Shown here in pieces: positions 46,603 through 59,613 of a stretch of DNA of 64,000 bases. The translations under genes were made by a program, and so were the position numbers. This DNA comes from Limonium bicolor (lineage: Eukaryota > Streptophyta > Magnoliopsida > Caryophyllales > Plumbaginaceae). Below the pieces are notes generated by a model that was not told the DNA's origin, did not search any database, and saw nothing but the letters and a program-made list of their open reading frames with translations. The stretch's first letter is position 1. Each line of letters opens with the position of its first letter. The stretch covers positions 95,949,298 through 96,013,297 of the forward strand of contig CM041783.1 of assembly GCA_023374045.1 (NCBI GenBank). The letters run 5' to 3'.

Positions 46603-49600
46603 TCATGAGGAAAAGGAGATATCCTTTAGCTGCTGTGAATCAACTTCTGAGGGTGCTCTAGTCAGGGCACACTGAGCAGTGGAGGTTTTGGGAAATGCAA
46701 TGACATCACGGATTGAATTAGCGCCAGCTAACAGCATCACTAGCCTATCTAAGCCAAAAGCTATCCCGCCTGCAATTACGTATTGCATTGATTAATCAGC
46801 TCATAGTCAATACGGCAACTTCACCAAAAAAAAAAAATTCAATCAATCACAGGGACAATAGTAAACAAGCATACCGTGAGGAGGAGCTCCCATGTCAAAC
46901 GCCTCCAAAAGATACCCAAACTTGTCTTCTGCCTGGTAACACCGACAAGGCACAACTATCACGGTCTGTTCCCATGAACATTATTATCTATGTGAATTTA
47001 TTTTCCTATTCTTATAGAACTACCCAGCTGGCGATACCTGCTCACGAGTAACACCCACGACTTCAAAAACCTTTTCTTGCAGAGCACGCTTGTATATTCT
47101 TAAACTTCCACCTCCAATCTGAAAGAGACACATCTCAGGTCATCAGCCAAGCAAGCATCGCTTCAAGAACGATATATACGTGGGTAAACATCATCAAGAT
47201 AAACTATTCATGTCTAAGCACCTCGACTCCGTTGTACACCATGTCATATGCCAGTGCTCGGGCGGAAGATAAATCATTCATGTCTTCAGGGTTTGGCGCA
47301 GTAAATGGATGATGCAGTGCCTGCAAAGAAATCCATGCCATTACAATCCCCTATGATCACTGGAAACTAGCAGAATCTGAGGCACAGTACAGACACTTCT
47401 AAATGGTGAAGCGCTAATAGAGGATCAGTTAAATTATAGCATCCAGAGGTTTAGAATTCAGAACACTTTCTAAAAGGAAAATGCTAGAACACATGTAACA
47501 AGTATAGTGACAATCCCATTTTGAAAGTTGGAAGAAGTTAAAGTACGACTTAAGCATAATGACCACCAGCACGCTCTTGGAGGTAGTTGTGTGGTGCATA
47601 AACAAATGTCTATCATTGACACATGTCAACAAAATCCTAGAAGAGATGGACAACATGCCATTTGGATTGTCTCCAATATCCTGGTTACACTACTACTGGT
47701 TTTGGTAGCATTTGATATAAATTATCCATCAAAGAAACAGCAGTAACAATTAGAAAAGAGATGGCAAAAATACATTGTTTTTAGTAGAACTTCTAATATA
47801 AAAAATCATCATGCAAGTCGGACCTACCTCAAATCGCTGTTCAGAGTCGTTCCACTCAAACATTGGAAAATCAGTGACCCACAGAATTGAATGCTTGGTC
47901 TAGTCATCCAACAGAGAAAAACATTACGGTATCAAAACAGAATGTGCTGGAACAAAATGAAAAAGTCCTCCATATCTAGCAACGAAAGCTATGCTCATGC
48001 ATGCTTACATTATCAATCAGGTGAAGGTCATGGGCTACCAATTGCCTCAGTCGATCAAGAGTCCTATTGACAGACTTATGTTGACCCACAGCAAACAAGA
48101 TAAGGTCACCTGGACCTGCAGAGCAACGGCTCAGCAACTGTTCTCTACTGGGTAGATCCAAACTTGATATTAGAGCAGAAATGCCTTCCAGAGTACCTAC
48201 AGAAAGACCCAAATAGTCATAGTATCACATATCTCAGACATGAGAAGTATGAACATGGAGATACCTACCATCACTTGAAACCTTCAGGAAAGGTAACCCC
48301 TTCGCACCAGATCTGATAGCTTCGTTATAAATTTCACCCTTCTTCAGAGCTGTATTGGAATATGATTTAGCACCGGAAGGGACACATAATGCCTTTACCA
48401 TGCCCCCGGTAGCCAGCACATCAGCAAAGACTTTGAACGTGGATTTGAGGAAAACGTCCGATACCTAACATGAAATTGAGTGATAAATGCCAACAATAGA
48501 TTCCAAGAGCAACAGAACAGCACAAATTTATTGTTAATTACAAGCATGGCGAGGGAGACTCTTAACGCTACATAAACCAGACTTCACATGATGATGGTTA
48601 ATAGTTAGGTTCTGGAAGCATTGTACTGAGGCATCTGCAATATGATAGTAAATATAGTACGTTGACGCACAGGTTGAGACATAAATAAGAAACAGAGAGG
48701 GTAAAATATATACGCCTTAACAATAATAAGTAATCAGTGTTTCTAATTACATACATCCATCAATTCAAGATCAAAACGAAGATCAGGTCTATCTGACCCA
48801 TATCTTTCCATTGCTTCAGCATATGTTAGTCTCGGAAAGGGATTTGGTAGATCAACAGCTTTGATCTCCCAGAATACCTGCAACAAGGAGCTCCTGTCAT
48901 TTATTGTACAGCATTTAGGAGTATCAACAATCAAGCAATTATATCATCTTGATCTGGGAACTCAAGTGGACGGGATCCATATAACAGCTGTAACCAGGAG
49001 GGATCACAATAGATGGCAATGTGATGTTGAGCTAACCTAAACCATAGTCAGAGGAACTAACAAGTGTCCATGCACATCACGTGATATCAGTTCTTAATTA
49101 AAGGGGCGTAAATGACTCAAGAGTATGGGGAAACCATTCTAAAAGTGTGTACAAGAAAATCCTAGGACTATTAGGCAAGAGGCTCACTGTAAAAAGTTGT
49201 AAAAATAGGTCTAACAGCTCCATGGGGATTGATGAATGTCCTATAACAGAGAAAGCAATCTACAACCATGCAGCTTTTCTAGATAGGTACAAAAAGAAAT
49301 AAAGAGACAGCAACAGCCAAGGTAAATAATTAACTACTTGCGACTTATAACATCTAGAACTTCTTCCATCTCATTGCCTCAGCTGAGATTATCATCAAAT
49401 ATAAACTTGAACGAACATTGTAGTACACCAACCTTCCTGATCAACTCTTCATTAAGCTCCAATATCTCATCCAAAGGAGTGGACGCCATCTCCATATCTA
49501 GTTGGGTAAACTCTGGTTGTCTATCAGCTCTTAAATCCTCATCACGGAAACATCTGCAATAGGAGAGAAAGTGGAAATGGAAGGCATGAGAAGAGGATTC

Positions 49601-52600
49601 TAAAGAAAGATAAACTATATTTGTATCTGAATAAAAGTAGGTTGAGCTGCTTAATTGAAACGGTTATCAAAAGAAGAGAGATTGTTTTCTAAGGATGCTC
49701 TCCCACCCGTGTTTCAAGCATCCAACCACATAGAAATGAATAAGATACTTGTTAAAAAACAAAACGAAATTATCTCTGTGCACAACTGTTGCAAATGGAC
49801 ACACTTGCTATGACCCACCCGAATGACCAAGTTAAACTCATCCTTATGTCTGTGAAAGTCCTAAATCTCGACTTTTCTTTGATAAAGAAAATGTAGAGGT
49901 ACACAATTGAGCTGTTACAGATTAGTTTAAGCATCAATTTACTGAAGAAGTCAGCAGTTACCTTGCTATTTGGTAGTATCTGTCAATACCAGAGATCATA
50001 AGCAGTTGCTTGTATAGTTGTGGACTTTGCGGCAATGCATAGAATGCTCCTGGCTTTAAAGCACATGCATCAGCATCCATAAGACCTCTTAAGAAAATTG
50101 CACATGTTACTGAGAAGAAGCAAATCTAGTTAATTATATATTTTGAAATTAATGCCATCAATGACAAACCGAGGAGGTTATAATAGGTTGGGATAGTGCA
50201 TAAAGTTGAACATTTACAAAATTGTTCTTGGTTAGTACATCTGCTATATATTATTGATCATATCTACTTCACACCAAACTCAAGATATTTTATCACGCTT
50301 GCCAAATCTTCCATTCTGCATCTTTCCCGTCTTATTCAGTAGATACCCTACTAGTGAGCAACTGGCATACAATAGAAAGCATGCAGTCCAGCCATAGTCG
50401 GGCGAGAAATCATCGGGAGCATAGTGAGGAAGGCTGAGGATAGATGTCATATAACAGAATAGATCACATATATAACAATTGGCAAGAAAATGTTGTCATA
50501 TATATTATTCTGTTTATTTTTGGTGGTATCTTGTAAAATTTAAAATTAAAATATGGTATCCTGTGAACTAGAAACTACAAGCAAAGGTTGAACCAGGGGC
50601 AAAATCAACTTTTCGCACCCACGGTTAAAGCACAATTTAACTGATTTGTGGTATGTTAGGTAATCCCCCCTTATTAAACCCTAATTACGTAATAATTCCC
50701 CCCCTTACAGAGGTTCCCCTTATATAATAATCCTAGACCTAACTAACTTCCTATTAACGCGGTAACAGCCCGACTACTACTCTATTATAATACTTCCTAT
50801 TAACTCGGTAACAGCCCGACTACTACTCTATTATAATATGTAACTGCTATACTACCGCCTATGATAAATCTGTCCGCTAAATCTCCTAACAACACCTCCC
50901 TCCTGAAAATCCACCTTGTCCTCAAGGTGGAAGTCGGGAAATTGTTCTCTGATAACTGAAATCTGCTCCCAAGAAGAGTCAAAGTCAGGGCAGTCAGCCC
51001 AACGAATAAGAACTTCAGGTTCGTGGCCGTGGCGGTGCCTATAGTCGATAGCAGCTGCAGGATAAACTACCAGCTCGAGATCTGCAGCTAAACCAGTAGG
51101 TAAATGTGGAAAAACTTGCCCGGTAGGTGGAGCTCTTCTCAGCTGCGAAACATGGACTGTGTCGTGAATCTTAGTACCGGGAGGAAGTTGCAGCTTGTAC
51201 GCGACCGTACCAATGCATTCCAAGATTTCAAAGGGGCCATAAAACCGTGGGCTCAGCGTAGCATTTCGCTTAGTAGTTAGAGAGCGAAATTTATATGGAT
51301 GGATCCGTAGGTAGACCCGTTCTCCCACCTGAAAAGTGACCTGTCTTCTGCGCTTATCAGCTTGCAATTTCATTCTCTGCTGAGCGAGCAGCAGATTATG
51401 CTTAAGCTCATCCAGGAAAGCATCTCTTTCCGTCAACTGCACATCAACCTCTTCAACCATGGAGCCCAAGGGGCTGTAACGCAGCAGAATCGGTGGATCC
51501 CTACCATATAAAGCCTTGAAAGGAGTAGAACCAAGGCTCTGATGGAAGGAAGTATTGAACCAGTATTCTGCCCAGCTGAGCATCTTGAGCCAACGCTTAG
51601 GTTGCTGGAAAGTTATACAGCGCAAGTAATCTTCAAGACAGCGGTTAACAACTTCAGTTTGACCATCCGTTTGTGGATGGTAAGAGGAACTCAAACACAG
51701 GTTGGTCCCCGCCATCTTAAATAACTCTCTCCAAAAGTGGCTAACAAAAATGGGGTCACGGTCTGAAACGATCGAGCGGGGAAACCCATGGAGGCGAACT
51801 ACTTCCCGAGCAAATAGTAGTGCCACATCCTTCGCTGTATAAGGATGTTTAAGGGGAAGAAAATGCACAAATTTGGTCAGTCGATCGACTACCACCATTA
51901 CTGTCTCTACTCCTTGAATTTTTGGCAGACCGGATATGAAATCCATACTAATATCTTCCCACACACGTTCTGGAATGGGCAGGGGCTGTAGTAAACCTGC
52001 AGGAGACAACGTGCTATACTTGACCCGCAAACAAGTATCACAAGATGCCACAAACTCTTTGATCTGTTTTCGCATTCCATGCCAAAAGATCACGCCGGAT
52101 AAGCGTTTGTAAGTTTTAAGGTAACCAGAATGGCCACCTAAGGGAGAGCAATGATACTCGGTAAGTAAGGTTGGAATCAATTTGGACTGCGCAGAGATCA
52201 CCAACCTGCCCTTATAGAACAGCCGACTCCCGCGTAACTCATAATCAGAATGTGAAGTAGGATCTACCAACAATTCCTGTACCAGCCTTCGCAATCTGAC
52301 ATCAGCCTCCAACTCTCCATCCAGTTCTTTCCAGCCATCAAACACAACCGTTGAAAGGGAGGTAAGCTGAGAAATACCTTCAACCCGTGAGAGAGCATCA
52401 GCAGCTTTATTCTCCTTCCCCGGTCTGTATTTGATCTCAAAATCAAAGCCGAGCAGTTTCAAAACCCACTTGTACTGATCCTCTGTCATTAAGCGTTGTT
52501 CCCAAAGATATTTAAGACTTTTATGATCAGTGTGGATGACGAAATGCCTTCCCATCAAATAGTGGCGCCATTTCTGTACCGCAAAAACTAAAGCCATCAA

Positions 52601-55600
52601 TTCCTTCTCATAAACGGACTTCACCAGGGCACGATCTGAAAGTGGTTGGCTGAGAAAAGATAGGGGTCGTCCATTCTGCATCAAGACTGCACCCAGACCT
52701 TTACCCGAAGCATCAGTTTCTAGCTCAAAAGGCTGTGAGAAATCCGGAACAGCCAAGACTGGTACAGAGGACAAAGCGAGTTTGAGATCATCGAAAGCCT
52801 GCTGAGCTACTGTCGTCCACTCAAATGAATATTTCTTTAATAACGAAGTCAGTGGGCTGGCTATAGCCCCATAGTTGTTGACAAAACGGCGGTAATAACC
52901 GGTGAGACCAAGGAAAGAACGCAGCTCTTTAACGGTCTTCGGTACAGGCCAAGAGATCATAGCATGAATTTTGGAGGGATCAGCTTCGACTCCGGCTGCA
53001 GAAACGACATGTCCCAAATATTCCAACTTCCTCTGTCCAAAACTGCACTTTTTCAGTTTGATCCTCAGCTGATTCGTGCGAAGGACTTCTAGAACAGTCC
53101 GTAAATGATGTAAATGTTCCGCCATGGACGCGCTATAAATTAGTATATCATCAAAGAACACCAATATGAACTTACGCAGATAAGGCTTGAAGATGTGGTT
53201 CATAAGAGACTGAAAAGTTGCTGGGGCATTTCGTAAACCAAAAGGCATGACCAGAAATTCGTAATGCCCCTCATGAGTGCGAAAGGCTGTCTTGGGGATG
53301 TCTTCCGTGCAGATTCGGATCTGATGATACCCTGAGGTTAAATCTAACTTGGAAAAAACTTGCGCTCCATGCAGTTCGTCTAGAAGCTCATCGATGGTGG
53401 GTAAAGGAAACTTATCCGGAACAGTAATCTCATTAAGCGCTCTATAGTCCACACAGAAACGCCATTCCCCACTTTTCTTTTTCACCAATAGGACTGGGCT
53501 AGAGTAAGGACTCGTGCTCGGTCTGATGAACCCGGACTGATGCAGCTCTTGTACTATCCGTTCAATCTCGTTCTTTTGATAATAAGGATATCGGTAAGGC
53601 CTAATGTTTGGTGGTGAAGCGTCGGGTTTCAGGGGTATGCGGTGGTCATGAAAACGGGAAGGTGGAAGAGCGGTAAGAGATTTGAATACCTCATTGTATT
53701 CATCTAGTAATGACTGGACGTTGCTGTCCAGAGGAGAGACCTCCTGCTGCTCTGTAATCTCAGGAGCCTGCTCTGGAATTTCTGGAGCTAGAGCTTTAAG
53801 AGTGAACAACAGCCAATTTTGGTCGGCACCAGAAATACTGCGAGAGACAGTTTTCCAGTTTGCTTCAACCACTGCAAAATTTGGGTCCCCGCAGAGATGA
53901 ATCATCGCTTCATTCCACCAGAAACGAATTGTTCGTTTACCCCAGTTGATATGGGTATCCCCCAATAATTCCAGCCAATCCAAACCAAGAATCATGTCCA
54001 CTCCTGTAATACTGAAAGGGAGAAGATCAAGAGTAAAAATTGCCTGTTGCAGATGGAGTTTCAAATTTCTGCAGATTCCCTGGCGACGGATGTTATCTCC
54101 ATTGCCGATAGTAACACTAAAGTGAACAGTGTCATCCACCGGTAATTTCAAACGGTTGACCAGGTCTTCCTGAATAAAGGAATGCGTGGCCCCACTGTCT
54201 ATTAAAATCAAAACTGTCTCCCCCTCTAACAGGCCCGTAAGCTTCATAGTTCGTCGCGACGGAATTCCCAGAAGAGAGAGTTGAGAAAGCTCCGCCCTAC
54301 AAAGTTCAGTGTCTGGACAATCAGATGAATCCTCCACCAGAGGCGCAATAGCGAACGCCTCCTCCCCACCAGAGCCGTCGTCGGTGAGTAACAGCTGCAG
54401 TCCGGCAGTCTTACAACGGTGCGCCTGGCTCCATCTCTCACCACAGCGATAACAGAGGGCAAGAGAACGGCGGCGCTGCATCTCCGATTCAGGAATCTTG
54501 CGAAAAGTAGACGGCCGACCATAACCAGAGAAAGAGCCCTGCGGTGTGCTGGAGGAGGCGGGTGACTTGGACGACACCGATGGTGCACTGTGCACGGAGG
54601 AAGTCGAGGAGTTTCTATTGGTGGACGCCTTACCTCCTTCAGTACCCGCGTTTGCTTCGCTGTTGGAGACAGCCATGGAACGGGAAACCCCCAAATTGGG
54701 TGGGCGGTCACGAAAATAAGGCAAACTAGGGTTTTTGACTCCCCCGAGTAAGAGAGCGTTGCGCTGTTCAATTTTCCTGGCCAACTTCATCAAATCCCCC
54801 AAATCTTTGGGTTCGTACAGAGCTAATTCCGCCTTGATGGATTCCTTCAAACCGGTTCGAAAGATACTCTGGTAAACTTCATCTGAGACGCCCTTCAAAT
54901 GCGCTGAATAGAACTCAAACTGAGTACGATACTCCTCCACCGTAGAGTCTTGGCGCAAGGCACACAGCAAGTCCAAGCGATTTCCCGTAATTGAGGGACC
55001 AAACCGCTCAATCAACAAGACCGTAAACTCCTTCCAGGAAGGAAGTCCAATATGATTCTCCAACCACTCAAACCAGTATGAGGCAGCACCTTCCATACAT
55101 ACGCTAGCAGAACGCACGCGGTCAGACTCGATGATGTTGCTCAACGCAAAATAGCGCTCAGCCTTATGTATCCACCCTTGCGGATCCTCTCCAATAAAAA
55201 TAGGTAATTCAATCTTCCGAATTTTTATCTCCTTCCTGTCGCCCACTTCCTCAGCACCTACTAAACGGTGATTCCTCACCGAATTGTCCCCTTCAGTCTC
55301 TTGGTGGTTGTCTCCTTTCTGTTGCATAGCGGAAACAATCTGAGCCAAGTTCCCCACCGTAGTGGTAAGCTCGTCAAGTTTGCCGGTGAGATCTGATAAC
55401 TGCGTCTTAATGGAAGCTTGTTCCTTATCCATTGTTTCAGCTCCACCCCTTGTCGACACCATCCAAGCCCCACCCACAGCCAAGAGCGGCTCTGATACCA
55501 ATGTTAGGTAATCCCCCCTTATTAAACCCTAATTACATAATAATTCCCCCCCTTACAGAGGTTCCCCTTATATAATAATCCTAGACCTAACTAACTTCCT

Positions 55601-58600
55601 ATTAACGCGGTAACAGCCCGACTACTACTCTATTATAATACTTCCTATTAACTCGGTAACAGCCCGACTACTACTCTATTATAATATGTAACTGCTATAC
55701 TACCGCCTATGATAAATCTGTCCGCTAAATCTCCTAACATGGTATCTCATGCATTTCGAAATTTCTTTGTGGTATCCCAAAACCTTTTTTAAAAATCGTG
55801 GTATTTCATGAACTAGTAAAGTTTTTAGTGGTATCCTGTGAATTTTTCCTAAATAATTTACAAGACATTCATAAATTGTCACAAACATTTCCTAACTTTC
55901 AAGCCAAAGAGTTTCCCAACAATTCATTCTTTAATGAATTTCTAAGCCAATAAACTCACAGACACATATGCAAACCTCTAGAATTTGTACATGGACAATA
56001 GATACCTGAGAAAAAAAGATACATAGACAACATATACCTGAGGAAAAAAAATCAAGGGTAAAACTGACAAACTATATAACAGCATACCTGCACTCTTGAA
56101 GGAACTAAATAATCTCGAGCACCTTCTGGGGTTGACCTCGAAAGAAGTGGAGTGTCAATCTACCTTATAACCATATTTCTAAACCATTAGGAATGCATGA
56201 TGACTACAATAGCCCCGAAAAACATGAAATACTATACTTAATGTCAGAAAATAATAATCCCTCCATAATTAATATCTATCATTTTAGGATTTGAATCTTG
56301 TTCAAAGTATAAGTCATTCTAGCTTTTTGACACATTTTTTCCACTTTTGACCCTACTATTCAGCACAAAAATAATTATTATTTAGATAAAAAAAAAGTAA
56401 AAAGTAGGGGTACATGCATCATTTTTCCACTTTTCTTAATAAGTGTGCAAATTTCTAAAACGACAGATATTGTTGAACGGAGAGAGTATTACAATAAGCA
56501 TATATTAGGAGGGTAAAAAGTTACCTCCATAAAATCTTTTTTATCTTCTAGGAATCTGCGGATGAGCATTACAACTTGATGTCGCAACTTTAAGTTAGAC
56601 TGCATTTCAGGTCGTCGTAAATCTAGGCACCGATATCTAACAAATATATGATCTCCAAGTCTCAAAAGGAAATAAAGGGCACAATATAAAGGTTCCATGG
56701 AGGTAGTTATTGGAAAAGAACTAACCAAATTAAGCCTCTTTTCCATCGCTTAAACAAGCACCCAATGAGTAATATGTAAGAGTTATTCTGTTCAGAGCTA
56801 TAAAAAATATTTCAGGTTTTCAAATGATATTCTCATTATTAGGCCTGTAATTTCTCCTCATAATTCGATCAAAATCCCTCTTAGTTAAAACTGTGGGAAA
56901 AACTTACAAAACAACGTAGTGATGGAACTAGACTTGCTTCAATTTGTCTATTTACATACACGAGTCTCCACGTCTTAAAATAAACATTTCTCTTGGTTCC
57001 TAACAAAACTTTAAAGAACGACATTACTAATGGTTAATTTGAATTGTATATTCCTTGGATGATAGATGTAGGACTATTTCCTGGAGTGGATAAAATAAAC
57101 GGACAAGTGAAGAAGTTTACAATGGCATCATACCATCTCGATGAAGAGGGGTTAATCTTGCATGATCATGTTGAAGAGAATAATCTATATATTTTGTTGT
57201 ACTAGTTACTAGAACATATTTAGACCCCTCCTTTGATATTGCACTAGAAACTTAGCATCCTGGTCAGATACGTAGCAGGTAACTTAAATAACCTACATAC
57301 ATAAAGAAAAAAAAAAAAGAAAACCAAATTCAAGGCTCAACCGCTAAGAATCAGAACCTCTCACATTATGTGGAATCCCAAAACATAATCCTACATAAGG
57401 TTCTTATACATAAGTATGACACCAGTGGAGAGGGAGAAAGCCCTACGTTTTGCTTCCTACTTTATTGAGATTACAAGTGCAGCATTGAGAAACTAGTGTG
57501 CCATCTTCCCTCAGAAATGTCCCACAGAGAGTCCAGAACATTCTCATATGAGTGATTACGCCACTAACAGTTGATCGTAGTTATTTCAATCTTTCTAGTA
57601 GTAGACTCAGCTTTAAAAATAACATGTGGAATACAGAGATTTAAGACACTAAGGAACTGAAGTAACATATAGCAGCATGTTGGCTTGCATTCCTTTTTCT
57701 TTCACATACATCTTGAGAGGGCAGAGGATCAACATATTGACAAATAGTTGAAAGGGAAAAATACTTCCATATACATAAACAAGCAAAAGAAGTTTGAAAT
57801 TCCAATAAAGATCATCAGGCCACAACTTACCTCAATCGTATCTCCTCTTTTAAAGAACTTGCATCATCTGCACCTGTTACCAAAAATGGCAACTTGACTC
57901 GTACAGTGTTCAAAACATCAACATGTTCTGCAGAGACCTACCAATGGAGATGTAAGGCTACCAATTACATGAAAAAACAGACATATCAGACCATTTTCAA
58001 TACATAATTTTCCAGAAATTCATTAGTTACAACTTATATGATCAATGAGGCAACAAAAGAGTATCTGCAAACAATCAGTACTTAAAAGGATTCACAAAAT
58101 CTTGAGCACATGCTCCAGGATTCTACACATGAGCATGTTCCTGACTTTCAGCAATTAGCAGTTGATTCCAGCACCTGATAGCTGATTTAGGCAGTTCGTA
58201 AGGAGTCTATGTGTATCATTTTATTTAAGGGAGCCTAGGAAACTGGAAAAATAGGGAGGGAGAAGTTAGGAAGACATTAGACGCTAGGTCCACTAGGAGG
58301 TATTCGGCTGAAATTTTCAGATTGCTTTCTTAGTTTCCTTTATATCTTTTACAACTGAAAATTTCAGATTGCACTTTTTATCTTTTACTACTGACACGTT
58401 CAAACCAGAAAACTAGTACAACAATAAACATGTAGTACCTCCTATGTGATCATTCTAGCGCAATAAGAACACCGCGATAGTATCATCTGAGTATGAGCAA
58501 ATATAATTTGCTTTCAATTCCAAGAAACATTTAAAAAGCAATGGAAAATCAGTTGCACCAGTGGAAAAAAGAGCAACTATAAAAGAAGATAGCATAACAG

Positions 58601-58967
58601 AAATGTATATAGGATCCGATAGTCCATTGGCACTAAGACACCGAAGTAACACACCTCTATTATGCCAGTTTTCATCTTGTCATTGACCGATTCACCTGGT
58701 CGAGACCGAACAATCCCCTCAACAGCAATCACATATTCAAGCCTTAAGTTGTTTACTGTTGCATGAGCATCCGGGAAATTTTCAGGGAGCGTAGTAACCT
58801 ATAAATTCACACCACAATAACATAAACATCAACTGAGAAAACATTATTCTAAATCCAGAAAGATTAATTTGCTTACTTTGAATATCAAGGAGTACTCGGA
58901 CACAAACTAATAATGTCGTGATTTGTACAATACAACAGTAAGGAAAAGAAACCTTTGCTCAAGTTGT

Positions 58968-59007
<40 letters not shown>

Positions 59008-59520
59008 TAATTCTACAGAATTTGTAACGCAATTCAAGATAATTAATTATGACAGATGAATGACGATACAAACAGGACTACCGATACGCTTATCTGTTCA
59101 GTGAAACAAAAAAATAACTTGCAATCTCACACATATACAACAAACCTGAACGATTCCACTAATATCCCTGAGGTTAAGAAAGGTAAGGCCGCCATGAACC
59201 CTGTGCAGGGCAACCCAACCACAAAGCCTGACCCTTTTACCCACATCAGCTTCGGACAATTCGCCACAGAAATGAGTTCGACTGATCCATTCAAGCCTCT
59301 CATCCGGTGATATATGCGCCTTATTCGGGCCGCAGACAGATTTCTCAACTAGATGAGAAGAAGCTGTGCACAATGCTCTCTGATAGGTTTTTCTGCATGT
59401 CGTTGGAAACGCTAATGGATTTGCCGGTGTGGTTTGGAGGTTTAGAGAAGTAAGGTGAGGTAGAATAAAGGCTTGGCGGCAGAGGGAGCTATGACGCAAA
59501 GTTCTAAGCATTCTAGACAT
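46603..59520 (-). CDS. Organellar (bacterial-type) aspartyl-tRNA synthetase, 15 exons
   Basis: Charges tRNA-Asp in plastids and/or mitochondria. Predicted exons (minus strand): 59520-59146, 58798-58655, 57937-57831, 56636-56525, 56159-56088, 50053-49962, 49553-49433, 48877-48755, 48464-48269, 48196-48009, 47899-47828, 47320-47222, 47118-47038, 46932-46875, 46769-46603. All introns are GT-AG and all joins keep frame: 2007 nt, 668 residues, close to the length of plant relatives. The N-terminus [12 protein letters not shown] is basic and Ser-rich, like a transit peptide. The OB fold has [15 protein letters not shown] (about 95-110). The class II core has [32 protein letters not shown], motif 2 [19 protein letters not shown] (about 302-320), a GAD-type insert ([11 protein letters not shown], about 400) and motif 3 [13 protein letters not shown] (about 614-626). 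Bacterial-type features (GAD insert, [14 protein letters not shown] end) exclude the cytosolic enzyme. Intron 5 (50054-56087) holds a young chromovirus in the same orientation. No coding lesion was found. Confidence 0.95.
50654..50891 (-). repeat. Reina-like element 3' LTR
   Basis: Borders TGTTAGGTAAT and ATCTCCTAACA, with terminal inverted TGTTAG/CTAACA. It contains a 46-bp tandem duplication ('cttcctattaacgcggtaac' onward) at 50740-50831, with one difference (gcgg/tcgg). The last 13 codons of the polyprotein overlap its first 40 bases. Confidence 0.95.
50852..55501 (-). CDS. Gag-Pol polyprotein of the Reina-like chromovirus
   Basis: One open frame of 1549 codons; the first ATG overlaps the primer site (MVSEPLL), so translation may instead begin at Met14 (MVSTRGGAE, 55462). 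Domains in order: Gag core with [11 protein letters not shown] and [13 protein letters not shown] (about 110-240); zinc knuckle [14 protein letters not shown] (about 350); protease [11 protein letters not shown] (about 432); RT with [26 protein letters not shown] and [10 protein letters not shown] (about 784); RNase [13 protein letters not shown] (about 929); integrase HHCC ([20 protein letters not shown]), then [40 protein letters not shown] (about 1422); C-terminal chromodomain-like [20 protein letters not shown] (about 1500). The end, [18 protein letters not shown], runs into the 3' LTR. No stop or frameshift is present and key catalytic motifs are intact. Lineage Reina is judged from the short LTR and motif spelling. 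Confidence 0.96.
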   Translation of the reverse strand: MVSEPLLAVGGAWMVSTRGGAETMDKEQASIKTQLSDLTGKLDELTTTVGNLAQIVSAMQQKGDNHQETEGDNSVRNHRLVGAEEVGDRKEIKIRKIELPIFIGEDPQGWIHKAERYFALSNIIESDRVRSASVCMEGAASYWFEWLENHIGLPSWKEFTVLLIERFGPSITGNRLDLLCALRQDSTVEEYRTQFEFYSAHLKGVSDEVYQSIFRTGLKESIKAELALYEPKDLGDLMKLARKIEQRNALLLGGVKNPSLPYFRDRPPNLGVSRSMAVSNSEANAGTEGGKASTNRNSSTSSVHSAPSVSSKSPASSSTPQGSFSGYGRPSTFRKIPESEMQRRRSLALCYRCGERWSQAHRCKTAGLQLLLTDDGSGGEEAFAIAPLVEDSSDCPDTELCRAELSQLSLLGIPSRRTMKLTGLLEGETVLILIDSGATHSFIQEDLVNRLKLPVDDTVHFSVTIGNGDNIRRQGICRNLKLHLQQAIFTLDLLPFSITGVDMILGLDWLELLGDTHINWGKRTIRFWWNEAMIHLCGDPNFAVVEANWKTVSRSISGADQNWLLFTLKALAPEIPEQAPEITEQQEVSPLDSNVQSLLDEYNEVFKSLTALPPSRFHDHRIPLKPDASPPNIRPYRYPYYQKNEIERIVQELHQSGFIRPSTSPYSSPVLLVKKKSGEWRFCVDYRALNEITVPDKFPLPTIDELLDELHGAQVFSKLDLTSGYHQIRICTEDIPKTAFRTHEGHYEFLVMPFGLRNAPATFQSLMNHIFKPYLRKFILVFFDDILIYSASMAEHLHHLRTVLEVLRTNQLRIKLKKCSFGQRKLEYLGHVVSAAGVEADPSKIHAMISWPVPKTVKELRSFLGLTGYYRRFVNNYGAIASPLTSLLKKYSFEWTTVAQQAFDDLKLALSSVPVLAVPDFSQPFELETDASGKGLGAVLMQNGRPLSFLSQPLSDRALVKSVYEKELMALVFAVQKWRHYLMGRHFVIHTDHKSLKYLWEQRLMTEDQYKWVLKLLGFDFEIKYRPGKENKAADALSRVEGISQLTSLSTVVFDGWKELDGELEADVRLRRLVQELLVDPTSHSDYELRGSRLFYKGRLVISAQSKLIPTLLTEYHCSPLGGHSGYLKTYKRLSGVIFWHGMRKQIKEFVASCDTCLRVKYSTLSPAGLLQPLPIPERVWEDISMDFISGLPKIQGVETVMVVVDRLTKFVHFLPLKHPYTAKDVALLFAREVVRLHGFPRSIVSDRDPIFVSHFWRELFKMAGTNLCLSSSYHPQTDGQTEVVNRCLEDYLRCITFQQPKRWLKMLSWAEYWFNTSFHQSLGSTPFKALYGRDPPILLRYSPLGSMVEEVDVQLTERDAFLDELKHNLLLAQQRMKLQADKRRRQVTFQVGERVYLRIHPYKFRSLTTKRNATLSPRFYGPFEILECIGTVAYKLQLPPGTKIHDTVHVSQLRRAPPTGQVFPHLPTGLAADLELVVYPAAAIDYRHRHGHEPEVLIRWADCPDFDSSWEQISVIREQFPDFHLEDKVDFQEGGVVRRFSGQIYHRR
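50892..50930 (-). other. Polypurine tract and hairpin of the Reina-like element
   Basis: The minus strand has GGAGGGAGGTGT against the LTR. 50911-50930 is a perfect 8-bp stem CCACCTTG/CAAGGTGG with loop TCCT, and at the same time encodes LEDKV of the polyprotein. Confidence 0.8.
55489..55500 (-). other. Primer binding site (tRNA-iMet) of the Reina-like element
   Basis: TGGTATCAGAGC on the minus strand, one base from the LTR border. The first ATG of the polyprotein frame is formed at its start (A of the spacer plus TG of the primer site). Confidence 0.95.
55502..55739 (-). repeat. Reina-like element 5' LTR
   Basis: Same as the 3' LTR except A at 55537. In this orientation it would carry the promoter; its short length fits the Reina lineage. 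Confidence 0.95.
58968..59005 (+). repeat. 38-base poly-G run in AspRS intron 1
   Basis: An uninterrupted G run on the plus strand (poly-C in the AspRS pre-mRNA), 140 bases into intron 1. The length as given may not be exact, since sequencing is unreliable in such runs. Confidence 0.9.
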
Positions 59521-59613
59521 TAGAACCGCGCGCTGGCAAGAGTGACCTTCTTGGAATTGTCGGGATAACTGCGACTGCTCCTATCCTAAAGGGAAGCTTT
59601 ATCACGGGTCCTC
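59521..59613. promoter_or_regulatory. Immediate upstream region of AspRS
   Basis: About 90 bases between the AspRS start codon and the GGGTGACGGGT-rich element. No TATA box or other element could be identified. Any promoter must lie in or beyond the inserted element. Confidence 0.4.

Larger units (their letters stand above)
50654..55739 (-). mobile_element. Reina-like chromovirus, intact and very young, in AspRS intron 5
   Basis: LTRs 50654-50891 and 55502-55739, each 238 bp, differ at one base (50689 G, 55537 A). Target duplication TGGTA (50649-50653, 55740-55744). One open polyprotein, a primer site and a polypurine tract are present. The whole is 5086 bp and lies in the same orientation as the host gene. 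All parts needed for movement appear present. Confidence 0.97.

Noticed and set aside
46225..46675. Overlapping plus-strand frames of 74 and 141 codons downstream of AspRS
   Set aside because: They lie antisense to the AspRS 3' end and last exon, with no motif; the last exon's coding explains the openness.
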